Assembly (NCBI GenBank): GCA_021786265.1
Contig: JAJYNP010000016.1
Span: forward strand, 1-64,000
Length of the DNA stretch: 64,000 bases
Origin: Chloroflexota bacterium
Lineage (GTDB): Bacteria > Chloroflexota > Limnocylindria > Limnocylindrales > CSP1-4
Direction of reading: 5' to 3'
Positions 7,156 through 16,329 of the stretch are shown here, piece by piece (positions within the stretch are counted from its first letter, which is position 1; the number at the start of each line of letters is the position of its first letter). The translations under genes were made by a program, and so were the position numbers. The notes beneath the pieces were generated by a model. The model saw only the letters and a program-made list of their open reading frames with translations, had not been told where the DNA came from and did no database searches.

Positions 7156-9519
7156 CTATCTCCCGTGCGGCCGGTACCGGAACGCCAGCCGCAGCAGCCG
7201 CACGCGGAGCCGTCCGTACGCGCGGCGCAGCGCCGCGGTCCCGGCGCTCCCCAGCGCGTGGTGCCCGTACGTGGCCTCCACCCGGGCGCGCGCGACGACC
7301 TCGAGATCGGGGCGCGCTGAGGGCAGGACCTCGCCCAGCATCGAGGAGTACTCGTACACCGTCTGGGCCGGGCGCGGCGCATACCCGAACCGGGCGGCCA
7401 GGCGGGCCACGCCGTTGTAGGCGACGGCGGGGTTGCTCGAGGTCCCCCACCGCAACCTCGCCCACACCACCAGGAGCAGGGCCAGCGCGATCAGCGCGAC
7501 GCCGATCGCCAGGGAGAGCGGCCCCTGCGTGGCCCCTCCCACCCCACCGGCGCCGTTCCCCTGGCCCTCGTTCGGCAGGCGGCGCCGCGGGTTGCCGCCG
7601 TTCGCGCCGTTGTCCGGCACGAAGGTGGGGCCGGTGCGGGGCGTGGCGCTCGCCCCTGGCCTGGCGCTCGGCGTCGGGACGGGCGGGCCGGCGGGCAGGT
7701 CGGTCGGGCGCTGCCCGTTGGTCGCGTTCCCTGGAGTCGGGTCGAAGCGAACCCAGCCGTAGCCGGGGAAGTAGACCTCGACCCACGCGTGGGCCGCGCT
7801 GCGGTCGACCTCGAACACGCCGGATCCGGCCGGCCGCCCGGGCAGGTACCCCAGCACGTAGCGCGCGGGGATCTGCTGGGTGCGCAGCATCATCACCAGG
7901 GTCGTGGCGAAGTACTCGCAGTAGCCTCGCCGGCTCGTCAGCAGGCAATCGGGCACGGGCATCCCGGGCGCACAGACCCCGCGCACGTCCGTCTCGTAGA
8001 CGAAGTTGCCGCCGCCGTAGAGCCAGTCCTGCAGCGCCTGCGCGATGTGATACGGGTCGCGACGGCTGGACGGGAGCCTCGCCACTATCCGATCCGCGTC
8101 CGCTTTCACGATGGGCCCGATGCTGCCGGGCTCGATCAGGATGTACCGCCTGGCCCACTCGGGATACACGGTGCCCGCCGCGGCCAGCTCGTTGCCCGTC
8201 ACCTCGTCCACGACCCCGTTGCGCACGAGCGCCGTCACCTGGTACGAACCACCGTCAGGCAGCGAGGCGCCGAGCTGCAGATCGTCGACCGGACCCCCGG
8301 CCGCGGCCGTCTGCAGCTGGACCGGCAGCGAGACCGTGTACGGGGTCTGGGGGGACAGCACGGTGGGGTCGCCCACGTCGACGGGTGCGACCGTGACGGT
8401 CACGTCCTGGTACTGCTTGCCCGGCAGGACCTGGTCGCTGCTGCCCGCGAGCACGGGCTGGCCGGCGGCGATGGGACCGGTGGTCGAGGGGTTGCTCTGC
8501 TTCCACGTGTGCCCATCGAAGTCGTCGTACGTGGCGCCCTGCCAGTAATACCCCTGGCCGGTGCTGGTCCTGATCTCGTACGCCAGGTCCGCGGAGGACT
8601 GCCAGAAGCCCTGGATCGTCTGCGACGTCGTGAAGAGCCCGGAGGGCCCGCGGATCGGCGCCACGATGCCGCTCGCGAACCGATCGAAGTTCGTCGCCCA
8701 CGAGTAGAACTGGTCCGCGCTGTTCGTCCAGTACGGGCGCAGCGGGTCTGAGCTGGCCGCGGAGGTCAGCACCATCGCGCCGAGCAGCGCGACCACGGTG
8801 AAGGTCGCCCCGTTGCGCAGGTACAGCGAGAACGCGGCGCTCTCGTCGCCCAGCCGCGTGTGTCCCCAGAGAAGGCGCTGTTCGGCCAGGCTCAGGCGAA
8901 CCAGCAGGAACAGCGCGGCGGCCGCGAAGACGACCAGGTACGGGTACTGGTGCTGGAGGGTCAGCGACATGCTGGCGAGCAGCAGCAGCCCGAGGAACAG
9001 CACCGCGCTCATCGGCCGGTGATGCCGGAACACGGCGAAGGCCGCGAACTGCCCGCTCGCCCACCCCACGGAGGCCACGACCAGGAGGAATGCCGAGGTC
9101 TGGTCGGAGCGCACCTGCCGGATGAAGACGTCGCGCAGGAAGAACTGGATGGACGCGACCAGGTTCGCCAGCCGGAACGGGTCGTGCGACGGGAGCGTGG
9201 CCCCGGCCACCGGCGGGATGATCCCGGCCACGGCGTAGATGGCGAAGGCCGACCCGAGGACGGCCCCCACGACGTGCACCAGGAGCGGGTGCCAGCCCAG
9301 CTTCGCGCCGACCAGGCCCCACACCGCGCCGAGCACCAGCGCCGACGGCAGGAACTCCGTCTGGCTGACGCCCGTGCCCCGGACCCACCCCGCCCAGTGC
9401 GCGTTGTCGACGGCGTAGCCCAGCGCCAGCAACATCACGAGCAGCGCGAGGACGCTCAGCCAGCCCTCGGCGGGCCGCGTCGGCAGCGAGCGCTCCGGGT
9501 CCCGCCTGCCGGCCATCAC
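7156..9519 (-). CDS. Multi-pass membrane transglutaminase-like protein (TgpA family, DUF3488-transglutaminase-DUF4129)
   Basis: A 787-aa protein. The first 260 residues hold about seven transmembrane segments (DUF3488-like). An extracytoplasmic transglutaminase core follows, with Cys in RRGYCEYFA, His in AAHAWVEVY and Asp in VRFDPTPG, a complete catalytic triad. A low-complexity P/T/G linker leads to one more membrane helix (about 660-680) and a C-terminal DUF4129-like helical tail. It starts by an ATGA overlap with the DUF58 gene, and MoxR is just upstream. MoxR-DUF58-transglutaminase is a widely conserved trio thought to act on envelope proteins; substrates are unknown. Confidence 0.9.
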   Translation of the reverse strand: MMAGRRDPERSLPTRPAEGWLSVLALLVMLLALGYAVDNAHWAGWVRGTGVSQTEFLPSALVLGAVWGLVGAKLGWHPLLVHVVGAVLGSAFAIYAVAGIIPPVAGATLPSHDPFRLANLVASIQFFLRDVFIRQVRSDQTSAFLLVVASVGWASGQFAAFAVFRHHRPMSAVLFLGLLLLASMSLTLQHQYPYLVVFAAAALFLLVRLSLAEQRLLWGHTRLGDESAAFSLYLRNGATFTVVALLGAMVLTSAASSDPLRPYWTNSADQFYSWATNFDRFASGIVAPIRGPSGLFTTSQTIQGFWQSSADLAYEIRTSTGQGYYWQGATYDDFDGHTWKQSNPSTTGPIAAGQPVLAGSSDQVLPGKQYQDVTVTVAPVDVGDPTVLSPQTPYTVSLPVQLQTAAAGGPVDDLQLGASLPDGGSYQVTALVRNGVVDEVTGNELAAAGTVYPEWARRYILIEPGSIGPIVKADADRIVARLPSSRRDPYHIAQALQDWLYGGGNFVYETDVRGVCAPGMPVPDCLLTSRRGYCEYFATTLVMMLRTQQIPARYVLGYLPGRPAGSGVFEVDRSAAHAWVEVYFPGYGWVRFDPTPGNATNGQRPTDLPAGPPVPTPSARPGASATPRTGPTFVPDNGANGGNPRRRLPNEGQGNGAGGVGGATQGPLSLAIGVALIALALLLVVWARLRWGTSSNPAVAYNGVARLAARFGYAPRPAQTVYEYSSMLGEVLPSARPDLEVVARARVEATYGHHALGSAGTAALRRAYGRLRVRLLRLAFRYRPHGR

Positions 9520-10784
9520 GCGGGCCTCCGGGTCGACGCCAGCCCGGGCGCGACGAGCAGCTCCCCCAGGCGTGTCCGTGGCACGATCTCGTGGACCTGG
9601 AGGTCGTACTCCGCCAGTGTGTGGCGCATCGCCCGGACGCCCCGCAGCCGCTCTGCCTGCGCGTCGTCATCCTCACGCCGGCCGTCGGGGTGGGCCTCGA
9701 CGGCAGCGTACGCCGCGGGGTCGAGGTGGCAGACCGCCACGCCCACGCCGCGCGGACGGAGCGAGGAGAGCGGGCGGATCCAGGTCGGGTCGAGCGACGG
9801 CGTGATCACCAGCGCCGTCATCCCGCGCCGCAGCCTGCCGAGGCCGTGCACCAGGATCTCCACGAGCGGAACCGTGGCGTTCGCCTGTGCTGCGGCCAGC
9901 AGCTGCATGAGCTTCTGGTGTTGCCTCGGGCCGCGATCCGCAGGGAGGACCGGCAGCTGGCGACCGGCGGACGTGAGGCCCACGGCGCGGTTCTCCGAGA
10001 GCGCCTTGGCGCCGATGGCGGCCGCGACGCGCACCGCCGCCTCGAGCGTGGACTCGTCGCCCCGTCCCGCCTGCCAGGTGGGGTCGAGGTCCAGGAAGAT
10101 CCAGACGTCGGCCGCCTGCTCGAGGTCGAACTCGCGGACGTACAGCTCCTGCTGGCGGGCGGTGGTGGGCCAGTGGATCCGGTTGTAGGCGTCGCCCGGC
10201 ACGTAGGGCCGTACCGACGTGACGAGCGGCGTGGTCTGGAACGTCCGCTCGCGGCTGGCGTGCGTACCCTCGAGCGAGGTTGCCGGCACGCGCCAGAACG
10301 GGAGCGGCTCCACGCGGGGGTACACCACCAGCGTGGCGCCTCTGCCCACGCCGGCGGACGCCTCGAACAGCCCGAACGGGTCGCTGGTCCGGATCTGGAG
10401 CGGGTCGATGCGGAAGTGCCCCCGCCGCGTGAGAGGAACGCGCGTGAGCCAGGAGCGCTCCCCGCGCGGCGGCAGCGCGAGTGCCCGGCCGGGGAGCGGC
10501 ACCGGCAGCGTGGAGGCGTGCTCGATCTCCAGCCACGGCTTGGGCAGGTAGCTCACGTTGCGCAGCGTATAGGTCACGCGGAGCTGCCCGCCCACCGAAC
10601 CGTGGAGCTGGCCCAGCACGTACCCCGCCTCCAGGTCGGCCAGCCCCAGTCGCGTCACCACGTACGCGCCGCCACCCACGAGCAGCAGCAGGTAGACCAG
10701 GAAGAAGAGGAAGTCCGCCCCGGTGGAGAACGCACCGACCACCAGGATGGCGCCGAGAACCAGGAGCTGGAGTCGTGCGATCAT
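9516..10784 (-). CDS. DUF58 (VWA-like) membrane-associated protein
   Basis: A 422-aa protein with two N-terminal membrane helices (about 5-20 and 25-42), a beta-rich section, and the DUF58 signature around residues 190-215 (RPYVPGDAYNRIHWPTTAR). After this comes a von Willebrand-A-like core starting DVWIFLDLDP. The usual MIDAS serines are not obvious (D-L-D), as in many DUF58 proteins. The gene lies between moxR and the transglutaminase gene, 18 bp after moxR, and ends in an ATGA overlap with the transglutaminase. It is presumably the MoxR partner and scaffold of that module. Confidence 0.9.
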   Translation of the reverse strand: MIARLQLLVLGAILVVGAFSTGADFLFFLVYLLLLVGGGAYVVTRLGLADLEAGYVLGQLHGSVGGQLRVTYTLRNVSYLPKPWLEIEHASTLPVPLPGRALALPPRGERSWLTRVPLTRRGHFRIDPLQIRTSDPFGLFEASAGVGRGATLVVYPRVEPLPFWRVPATSLEGTHASRERTFQTTPLVTSVRPYVPGDAYNRIHWPTTARQQELYVREFDLEQAADVWIFLDLDPTWQAGRGDESTLEAAVRVAAAIGAKALSENRAVGLTSAGRQLPVLPADRGPRQHQKLMQLLAAAQANATVPLVEILVHGLGRLRRGMTALVITPSLDPTWIRPLSSLRPRGVGVAVCHLDPAAYAAVEAHPDGRREDDDAQAERLRGVRAMRHTLAEYDLQVHEIVPRTRLGELLVAPGLASTRRPA

Positions 10785-10802
10785 GTCGCCGCAGCCCGCC
10801 GG

Positions 10803-11771
10803 TTACGCCGACCGCACCCGGGGCCGCTCTGCCGCGCCGGCCTCGACGGGCACCGTCTCGAGGAGCTCGCGGACGACCTGCCGCCCGTCGACGTCGCGGA
10901 GCGTCGCCGCCGTCTTGACGATGATCCGGTGGGCGAGCGCCGGCTCGGCGAGCATCTTCACGTCGTCCGGGATCGCGTAGTCGCGCCCTTCCAGGGCGGA
11001 CACCGCCTGAGCCGCGCGATAGAGCGCGAGCGAGCCGCGGGGCGAGGCGCCCAGCTGGACGTCCGGGTGCGACCGGGTGGCGGCGGTGAGGCGGACGATG
11101 TAGTCGGCGACGACCGGATCCACGTACATCTCACGTACCGTCGACTGCATCGCGAGGAGTTCCTCGACGCCGACCACCTCGCCGATCTCGCCGAGCGGGT
11201 GCACGCGCTTCTGCTGGTCCATCACCACGATCTCCTCGGACGGCGAGGGGTAGCCGAGCCGAAGCCGGAGCATGAAGCGGTCCAGCTGGGCCTCCGGCAG
11301 CGCGAAGGTGCCCTCGTACTCGATCGGGTTCTGCGTCGCCAGCACCAGGAACGGACTGGGCATGGCGTACGTCTTGCCATCGATGGTGGCCTGGCGCTCC
11401 TCCATGCACTCGAGCAGCGCGGACTGGGTCTTGGGCGTGGCGCGATTGATCTCGTCGGCGAGGACGACCTGGGCCATGATGGGGCCAGGGCGGAACTCGA
11501 ACTCCTGGGTCCGCTGGTTGTAGATCGAGAGGCCCGTCACGTCGGATGGCAGCAGGTCCGGCGTGAACTGGATCCGGCGGAACGAGCAGCCCAGGCTGCG
11601 TGCGAGCGCCTTGGCGAGCACGGTCTTGCCGGTCCCGGGCACGTCCTCGATCAGGATGTGACCCTGGCAGATCAGCGCCACGAGCGCCAGGCGGACGACG
11701 TCGTGCTTGCCGACGATCACGCGCTCTACGTTGGCAACGACCCGTCCCCCGAGCGCCCGTACGTCCGCCAT
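10803..11771 (-). CDS. MoxR-family AAA+ ATPase
   Basis: A 322-aa MoxR ATPase. Walker A is DVPGTGKT (43-50), Walker [10 protein letters not shown] (102-110), sensor-1 region ATQNPIE, arginine-finger region [13 protein letters not shown], and a C-terminal lid with [10 protein letters not shown]. MoxR proteins act as chaperone-like motors that load or mature VWA-domain partners, and the next gene is a DUF58/VWA protein. It is the first of three closely spaced genes. About 200 bp separate it from pbpA upstream on the same strand, without a clear terminator, so read-through from the cell-wall genes is possible. Confidence 0.93.
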   Translation of the reverse strand: MADVRALGGRVVANVERVIVGKHDVVRLALVALICQGHILIEDVPGTGKTVLAKALARSLGCSFRRIQFTPDLLPSDVTGLSIYNQRTQEFEFRPGPIMAQVVLADEINRATPKTQSALLECMEERQATIDGKTYAMPSPFLVLATQNPIEYEGTFALPEAQLDRFMLRLRLGYPSPSEEIVVMDQQKRVHPLGEIGEVVGVEELLAMQSTVREMYVDPVVADYIVRLTAATRSHPDVQLGASPRGSLALYRAAQAVSALEGRDYAIPDDVKMLAEPALAHRIIVKTAATLRDVDGRQVVRELLETVPVEAGAAERPRVRSA

Positions 11772-11973
11772 TCGACACTCCCCCGCTGCAACGGTGTCTG
11801 CCTGGCCGCCCGCCGTTCGGTCGGGATCACCCGGTCATGGTACGTCACGTGCCCCCGGGGGGTCTCGAGCGTCCCTCCCGGCAGGGTGCCGGACCCGGTC
11901 AGCCGTGCCGCAGGGTGAGCGCGCCGACCCAGCAGCACGCGTTCGACCATGGGACGCCCCAGGCGCGGGCCGC

Positions 11974-13518
11974 TCATCGGGTCACCAGCGCCAGGTAGTC
12001 GGCCATCACGCGGCTGGCAAGCGGCGCCGCCTCCGTTGCCCCGGAGCCGGCGCGTTCGAGCAGCACGGCCACCGCGATCCGGGCCCCCTGGACCGGCGCG
12101 AACCCCACGAACCACGAGTGCGGCTCGCCGGAGCCGCCGAGCTGCGCCGTGCCGGTCTTGCCGGCGGTCGGGACGCCCGGGACCTTGCCGAGCCCCGCGA
12201 ACGGGATGCCCCACGCGCCCTCGACCGCCTGCTGCATGGCATCTGCGATCGTCGACGCGATGGCCGGATCGATGACGGTCCGCCATGGCGCGGGGTCGAC
12301 GGGATGCAGGATCCCGCTGCTGTCGCGCGTGCCGATCACGAGGTGGGGCTCCATCAGCACCCCGCCGTTCGCGATCGCCGCAGCCACCAGCGCCATCTGC
12401 AGGGGCGTCACCAGCACCTCGGCCTGCCCGTACGCGGCGTTGGCAAGCTCCACCCGATCCTTGAACCCGCCCAGCGGGCCGCCGCCGCCCGTGACCTGGC
12501 TGGCGGCGGTGGGCAGGACGAAGGGAAGAGGCGCTCCGAACCCGAGCCGGGCGGCCCACTGGACCAGCGCCGGGCCGCCGACCGCGAGCCCGACATGGGC
12601 GAAGTAGATGTTGCAGGAGACCTCGAGCGCCTGCGTGTAGTCGAGCGCGATGCCGTCGGTGAACGGATGATGGCCGTCGATCACGCGGTAACCGTCCACC
12701 AGGAAGCCGGTCTTTTCCTCCGCCGGCTGATCGGGATAGGTGGTCTGCGCAGTGATGGCGCCTGACCCGAGCCCGGCGATCGAGGTCACCAGCTTGAAGA
12801 CCGACCCGGGCACGAAGAGCCCCTGGGTGGCCCGATCGAGCAGCGGGGATGCCAGGTCGGTCGAGAGGCGCTGGAATGCGGCCGCGCCCGTGGTCGGGTT
12901 GGCGACCTGGTTCGGATCGAACCCTGGGCTGCTGACGAGCGCCAGGATCTGCCCCGTCGCGGGGTCGATCGCCACGACCGCGCCTCGCCGGTTGCCCATC
13001 AGCTGCTCGACGTCCTTCTGCAGCCGCATGTCGATGCCGAGCACCACGTCCTGCGGCCGGTAGAGCTGGAACCGCAGCTTGCGCAGCAGCAGGTCCGCCT
13101 CCGACTGGCCCGACAGGCCGATCAGCACCCCGTTCTCGGCCGCCTCCAGGCCCGCCGTGCCGAACTGCGCGCTCCGGTACCCGAGCAGCGGCCCCAGCGA
13201 CGGGTCGGCCAGGTACTGGCGCACCACCGTCCCATTGCCCAGCCGCACCGACTTCGCCAGCACCGTGCCCCGGGCGTCGAGGATGCGGCCGGGGAGGTTG
13301 GACTGCTGTGCCGCCTGGACGAGCGGATTGGCCGGGTCGAGCGTGAGGGCGTCGGCACGCACCACCTGCCAGTAGGTGAGCGTCCCGCCGATGAGGACGT
13401 ACGCAAGACCCAGCGCGAGCGCGACCCGCAGGACCGATCGGCCGATGCGAGGCGCCACGAGGTCGTGCGGCGCGTCGGCCGGACGCACCGCGGCTCCGAG
13501 GCGGCGGCGCAGGCTCAC
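11974..13518 (-). CDS. pbpA: Class B penicillin-binding protein (PbpA/PBP2 type transpeptidase)
   Basis: A 514-aa membrane-anchored transpeptidase that cross-links peptidoglycan, usually as the partner of a SEDS glycosyltransferase. It has one N-terminal transmembrane helix (about 28-48), a dimerisation region, and the catalytic motifs SVFK (S-x-x-K, in PGSVFKL), SCN (S-x-N, in EVSCNIYF) and KTG (in AGKTGTAQL). Start is GTG 13518, overlapping the ftsW/rodA stop as GTGA. The stop is followed by a possible small ORF of doubtful reality. Order and partner resemble the actinobacterial rodA-pbpA pair. Confidence 0.93.
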   Translation of the reverse strand: MSLRRRLGAAVRPADAPHDLVAPRIGRSVLRVALALGLAYVLIGGTLTYWQVVRADALTLDPANPLVQAAQQSNLPGRILDARGTVLAKSVRLGNGTVVRQYLADPSLGPLLGYRSAQFGTAGLEAAENGVLIGLSGQSEADLLLRKLRFQLYRPQDVVLGIDMRLQKDVEQLMGNRRGAVVAIDPATGQILALVSSPGFDPNQVANPTTGAAAFQRLSTDLASPLLDRATQGLFVPGSVFKLVTSIAGLGSGAITAQTTYPDQPAEEKTGFLVDGYRVIDGHHPFTDGIALDYTQALEVSCNIYFAHVGLAVGGPALVQWAARLGFGAPLPFVLPTAASQVTGGGGPLGGFKDRVELANAAYGQAEVLVTPLQMALVAAAIANGGVLMEPHLVIGTRDSSGILHPVDPAPWRTVIDPAIASTIADAMQQAVEGAWGIPFAGLGKVPGVPTAGKTGTAQLGGSGEPHSWFVGFAPVQGARIAVAVLLERAGSGATEAAPLASRVMADYLALVTR

Positions 13519-14936
13519 GCCAGGTCACCCGCCGGCTCGGCCCCGAGCAACCGGCGCCGGGGCTTCGGCGGTGGCGGAGGCTCCACGCCGCGATCGCTGA
13601 GCGCGAGCAGCAGGCCGACGACGAGCGCGTTGGCGACGAGCGAGCTGCCCCCGTAGCTCACGAACGGCAGGGTGATGCCGGTGAGCGGCACGAGCTTGAT
13701 GTCCCCCCCCACGATGATGGCGGCCTGCACCACGACCACCAGGGTGAGGCCGGCGGCCAGCAGCGCCCGGAAGTCATCCTGCGCCGTGGCGGCGATGCGC
13801 AGCCCGCGTTCCGCGATCACGAGGTAGCACGCCAGGACCGCCAGTGCGCCGAGCAGCCCCAGCTCCTCGGCGATCGCGGCGAAGACGAAATCGCTCTCCA
13901 TGACGGGGATCGCGGGAGCCGACCCGACCGACGGGAGGCCGGCGCCCAGCCCTGTGCCGAGGATCCCACCGGTGCCCAGCGCGTAGAGGGCCCGCAGGGT
14001 CTGATATCCGGCACCCTGCGGGTCCACCCAGGGGTTGAGCCAGATGTCGACCCGGAGCCGGACGACGGGGTAGACCTCGTACAGGACCGCGCTCCCGGCC
14101 AGGAACAGCAGCAGCCCCAGGGCCACGTAGCTCACCCGGGCGGTGGCGATGTAGAGGAGGAACAGGAAGACCACGAAGTACAGCAGCGCGGACCCGAGGT
14201 CGTGCTGGAAGGTCACCACCGCCAGCGCGATGCCCAGCATCGCGAGCATCGGCACGAGGTAGGGCACCGGCGGCAGGCGGAGCGGCCCCACGCGCGTGCT
14301 GGCACCGGCGAGGAGCTCCCGGTTCTCAGCCAGGTAACCGGCGAGGAACACGACCATGATCACCTTCAGGGGCTCGGAGGGCTGGCCGCAGACCGGGCCC
14401 AGGCACAGGTCCAGCTGGGCCCCGTTGGCATCCCGGCCGAACACGAAGACCGCCAGGAGCAGCGCGATCCCGGCCGCCGCCCACGTGTACTTGTACAGCC
14501 GCAGCCAGTTGTCGCTGCGCACCACGATGGCGAGCAGGCCGAGCAGCATCAGCGACAGCAGCAGCCAGCCGAGCTGGAGCTGCGCCAGCCCGAAGTCGCG
14601 GCCCACGAACCGCTGAACCACGAGGTCCTGCGGCAACCGCTCCATCACCAGCAGCGAGAGTCCCCCCAGCAGGGTGACCGTCGGGAGCAGGATCTGGTCC
14701 ATGCGGCGGCCGGTCAGCACGAACGCGACGTGGAGGGCCAGCACCCCCACGAGGTACATGCCCAGCAACCGCATGTCGCCCAGCGCCAGGTGGCCGGCCA
14801 GGGTCGACGCCAGCGACGCCCGGCCCAGGACGAGCGCGGCCGCGACGATCGCCAGCAGCGCGAGCTCGCGACGGCGAAGACGAGGCCGCACCTCGATGCC
14901 GAGCTGCCGCGCCGTGACGGGAGAGATCGCGTTCAT
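13515..14936 (-). CDS. SEDS-family peptidoglycan polymerase (FtsW/RodA)
   Basis: A 473-aa polytopic membrane protein (about 12 helices) of the FtsW/RodA/SpoVE family, which polymerises lipid II into glycan strands. Recognisable parts are the FQHDLGSALLYF segment with the conserved catalytic-region Asp, the AIAEELGLLGAL segment, and the C-terminal PFVSYGGSSL. It is translationally coupled on both sides: ATGA with the FHA protein and GTGA with pbpA. The context of a class B PBP and FHA proteins suggests RodA-like elongation function, but FtsW cannot be excluded. Confidence 0.93.
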   Translation of the reverse strand: MNAISPVTARQLGIEVRPRLRRRELALLAIVAAALVLGRASLASTLAGHLALGDMRLLGMYLVGVLALHVAFVLTGRRMDQILLPTVTLLGGLSLLVMERLPQDLVVQRFVGRDFGLAQLQLGWLLLSLMLLGLLAIVVRSDNWLRLYKYTWAAAGIALLLAVFVFGRDANGAQLDLCLGPVCGQPSEPLKVIMVVFLAGYLAENRELLAGASTRVGPLRLPPVPYLVPMLAMLGIALAVVTFQHDLGSALLYFVVFLFLLYIATARVSYVALGLLLFLAGSAVLYEVYPVVRLRVDIWLNPWVDPQGAGYQTLRALYALGTGGILGTGLGAGLPSVGSAPAIPVMESDFVFAAIAEELGLLGALAVLACYLVIAERGLRIAATAQDDFRALLAAGLTLVVVVQAAIIVGGDIKLVPLTGITLPFVSYGGSSLVANALVVGLLLALSDRGVEPPPPPKPRRRLLGAEPAGDLA

Positions 14937-15400
14937 GCCGCCCGCGGCGGGCGCGGCCGGTCCAGCCGCACCCGCAGCTGGCCCGCCTGCACCTCGTCAC
15001 CGAATCCGAGCGGTGCGACGCCCACGACCGGTGCGCCGTTCAGGTACGTGCCGTTGGTGCTGCCCCGATCCTCCAGGTACCAGCTCCGGCCTCGAAAGGT
15101 GAGCACCGCATGGTCCGCCGACAGGAACGGATCGTCGATCGCGATGGTGTTGTTGATGTCACGCCCGATGGTGGTCACCGCGTCCAGGGCGTAGGACGCG
15201 CCGGCCGGCGGTCCGCCGGCGAACGACGTGACCACGACGAGCCGGCCGAGCTCGCCCGGTGCCGTCGCGGACACGCTGCGAAGGTCGCGCAGGAGCAGGC
15301 GCGCGACCGACAGCAGGAACAGGTAGAGGGCACCGAGGAACGCGAGGCGCAGCAGCCACAGGCTCAGCGCGAACGTGTCGATCCCGCCCGTGAGGTTCAT
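14933..15400 (-). CDS. Membrane-anchored FHA-domain protein (FhaB-like)
   Basis: A 155-aa protein with one N-terminal transmembrane helix (about 10-32) and a C-terminal FHA domain that binds phosphothreonine. Motifs are TTIGRD, the conserved SADHAVLTF and DRGSTNGTYLNG. It resembles FhaB (FipA partner) of actinobacteria in size, topology and place upstream of rodA/pbpA. It probably docks a Ser/Thr-kinase signal on the wall-synthesis machinery, but no kinase or PP2C phosphatase gene is in this window. Coupled by 4-nt overlaps to its neighbours. Confidence 0.9.
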   Translation of the reverse strand: MNLTGGIDTFALSLWLLRLAFLGALYLFLLSVARLLLRDLRSVSATAPGELGRLVVVTSFAGGPPAGASYALDAVTTIGRDINNTIAIDDPFLSADHAVLTFRGRSWYLEDRGSTNGTYLNGAPVVGVAPLGFGDEVQAGQLRVRLDRPRPPRAA

Positions 15401-16158
15401 CGTCCGCCGGCGATGGTCACGGTCGAATCGCCGAGCCGCAGGACGTCCCCGGGCCCCAGGGCCACCTCCCTGACCCGGGTCCCGTTCACGAAGGACCCGT
15501 TCGTGCTGCCCAGATCGGTGTACACGAGGCCGCCCTGACGCGCCGAGACGAGGCCGTGCGCGCGCGAGATGCGGGAGTCGGGCAGCACGAGATCGTTCTC
15601 CTCGCCGCGACCGATCCGGACGCTCGGCGCACGGACCGGGAACTCGCGCGGCGCGACACCCGGCGTCTCCACCCGGAGCGTCGCGTACGGCACGCGGGCC
15701 TTCGGTACCTCGAACACCATCGTCGCGCCGGCCGGCGCCTGCCCGAGGTCGCCGACCGGTGCGCCACCCGGCCGGCCCACGGCTCCCGTCGGTGCACGGC
15801 CGTCATCGATCCCGAAGCCCGTCTCCACTGCCAGGTCGCCGGGGGCCACCCCGGGATCACCGGCGAGCTGGACGGTCGGCTGGCCCCGGAGCCGGTACCC
15901 CTGGCTGCGGGCATGCGCCACGAGGGCGGCGGCAAAGGCCGGGACCAGGTCGCCGAGGCCGGCCAGGTCGCCGGGATTCACGCGGACGGTGTACCGGTGC
16001 GGCGCGTATCCGCCGGGCGCATGCTGCGCGCCGTCCATGGCGCGTTCGAGTCGATGACGCACCTGGACAGGCTCGACGCCGGTCCCGAACAGCCGCGCTG
16101 CTGGACGCTCGAAGATGCGCTCGAAGAGCCGCTCGAGCGCGGCGAGTGGGCCGCTCAT
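15397..16158 (-). CDS. FhaA-like protein (DUF3662 plus FHA domain)
   Basis: A 253-aa protein. The N-terminal DUF3662 domain (1-115; starts with LERLFERIFERP and contains RHRLERAM, YTVRVNP) is joined by a G/A/P-rich linker to an FHA domain (about 178-250) with SVRIGRGEEND, SRAHGLVS and DLGSTNGSFVNG. In mycobacteria FhaA binds phosphorylated MviN and affects peptidoglycan synthesis; this is the head gene of the same type of cluster. ATG 16158 was chosen because the domain begins there; the much longer open frame upstream is antisense to the next gene. Confidence 0.92.
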   Translation of the reverse strand: MSGPLAALERLFERIFERPAARLFGTGVEPVQVRHRLERAMDGAQHAPGGYAPHRYTVRVNPGDLAGLGDLVPAFAAALVAHARSQGYRLRGQPTVQLAGDPGVAPGDLAVETGFGIDDGRAPTGAVGRPGGAPVGDLGQAPAGATMVFEVPKARVPYATLRVETPGVAPREFPVRAPSVRIGRGEENDLVLPDSRISRAHGLVSARQGGLVYTDLGSTNGSFVNGTRVREVALGPGDVLRLGDSTVTIAGGR

Positions 16159-16329
16159 CGGATGGCCGAGTCTAGCACCCGGACCCCGTGGCCCCCGGGA
16201 GCCTCCGGTGGCGTGCGGGCCCCGGGAGCCGGACGTTTGGCCCGCCCGGGGCCGACGGATGTCGGGGATGCCGCACGCGCAGATGCCTGTACTCTGTAGC
16301 TGCTCTGCCAAGCGAGGGTTCGTCGCGGG

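Noticed and set aside
11726..11977. 83-codon ORF after pbpA (starts by ATGA overlap with the pbpA stop)
   Set aside because: The coupling is suggestive, but the protein has no recognisable motif, and its last 46 nt overlap the moxR start in another frame. Coding evidence is too weak to list as a gene.
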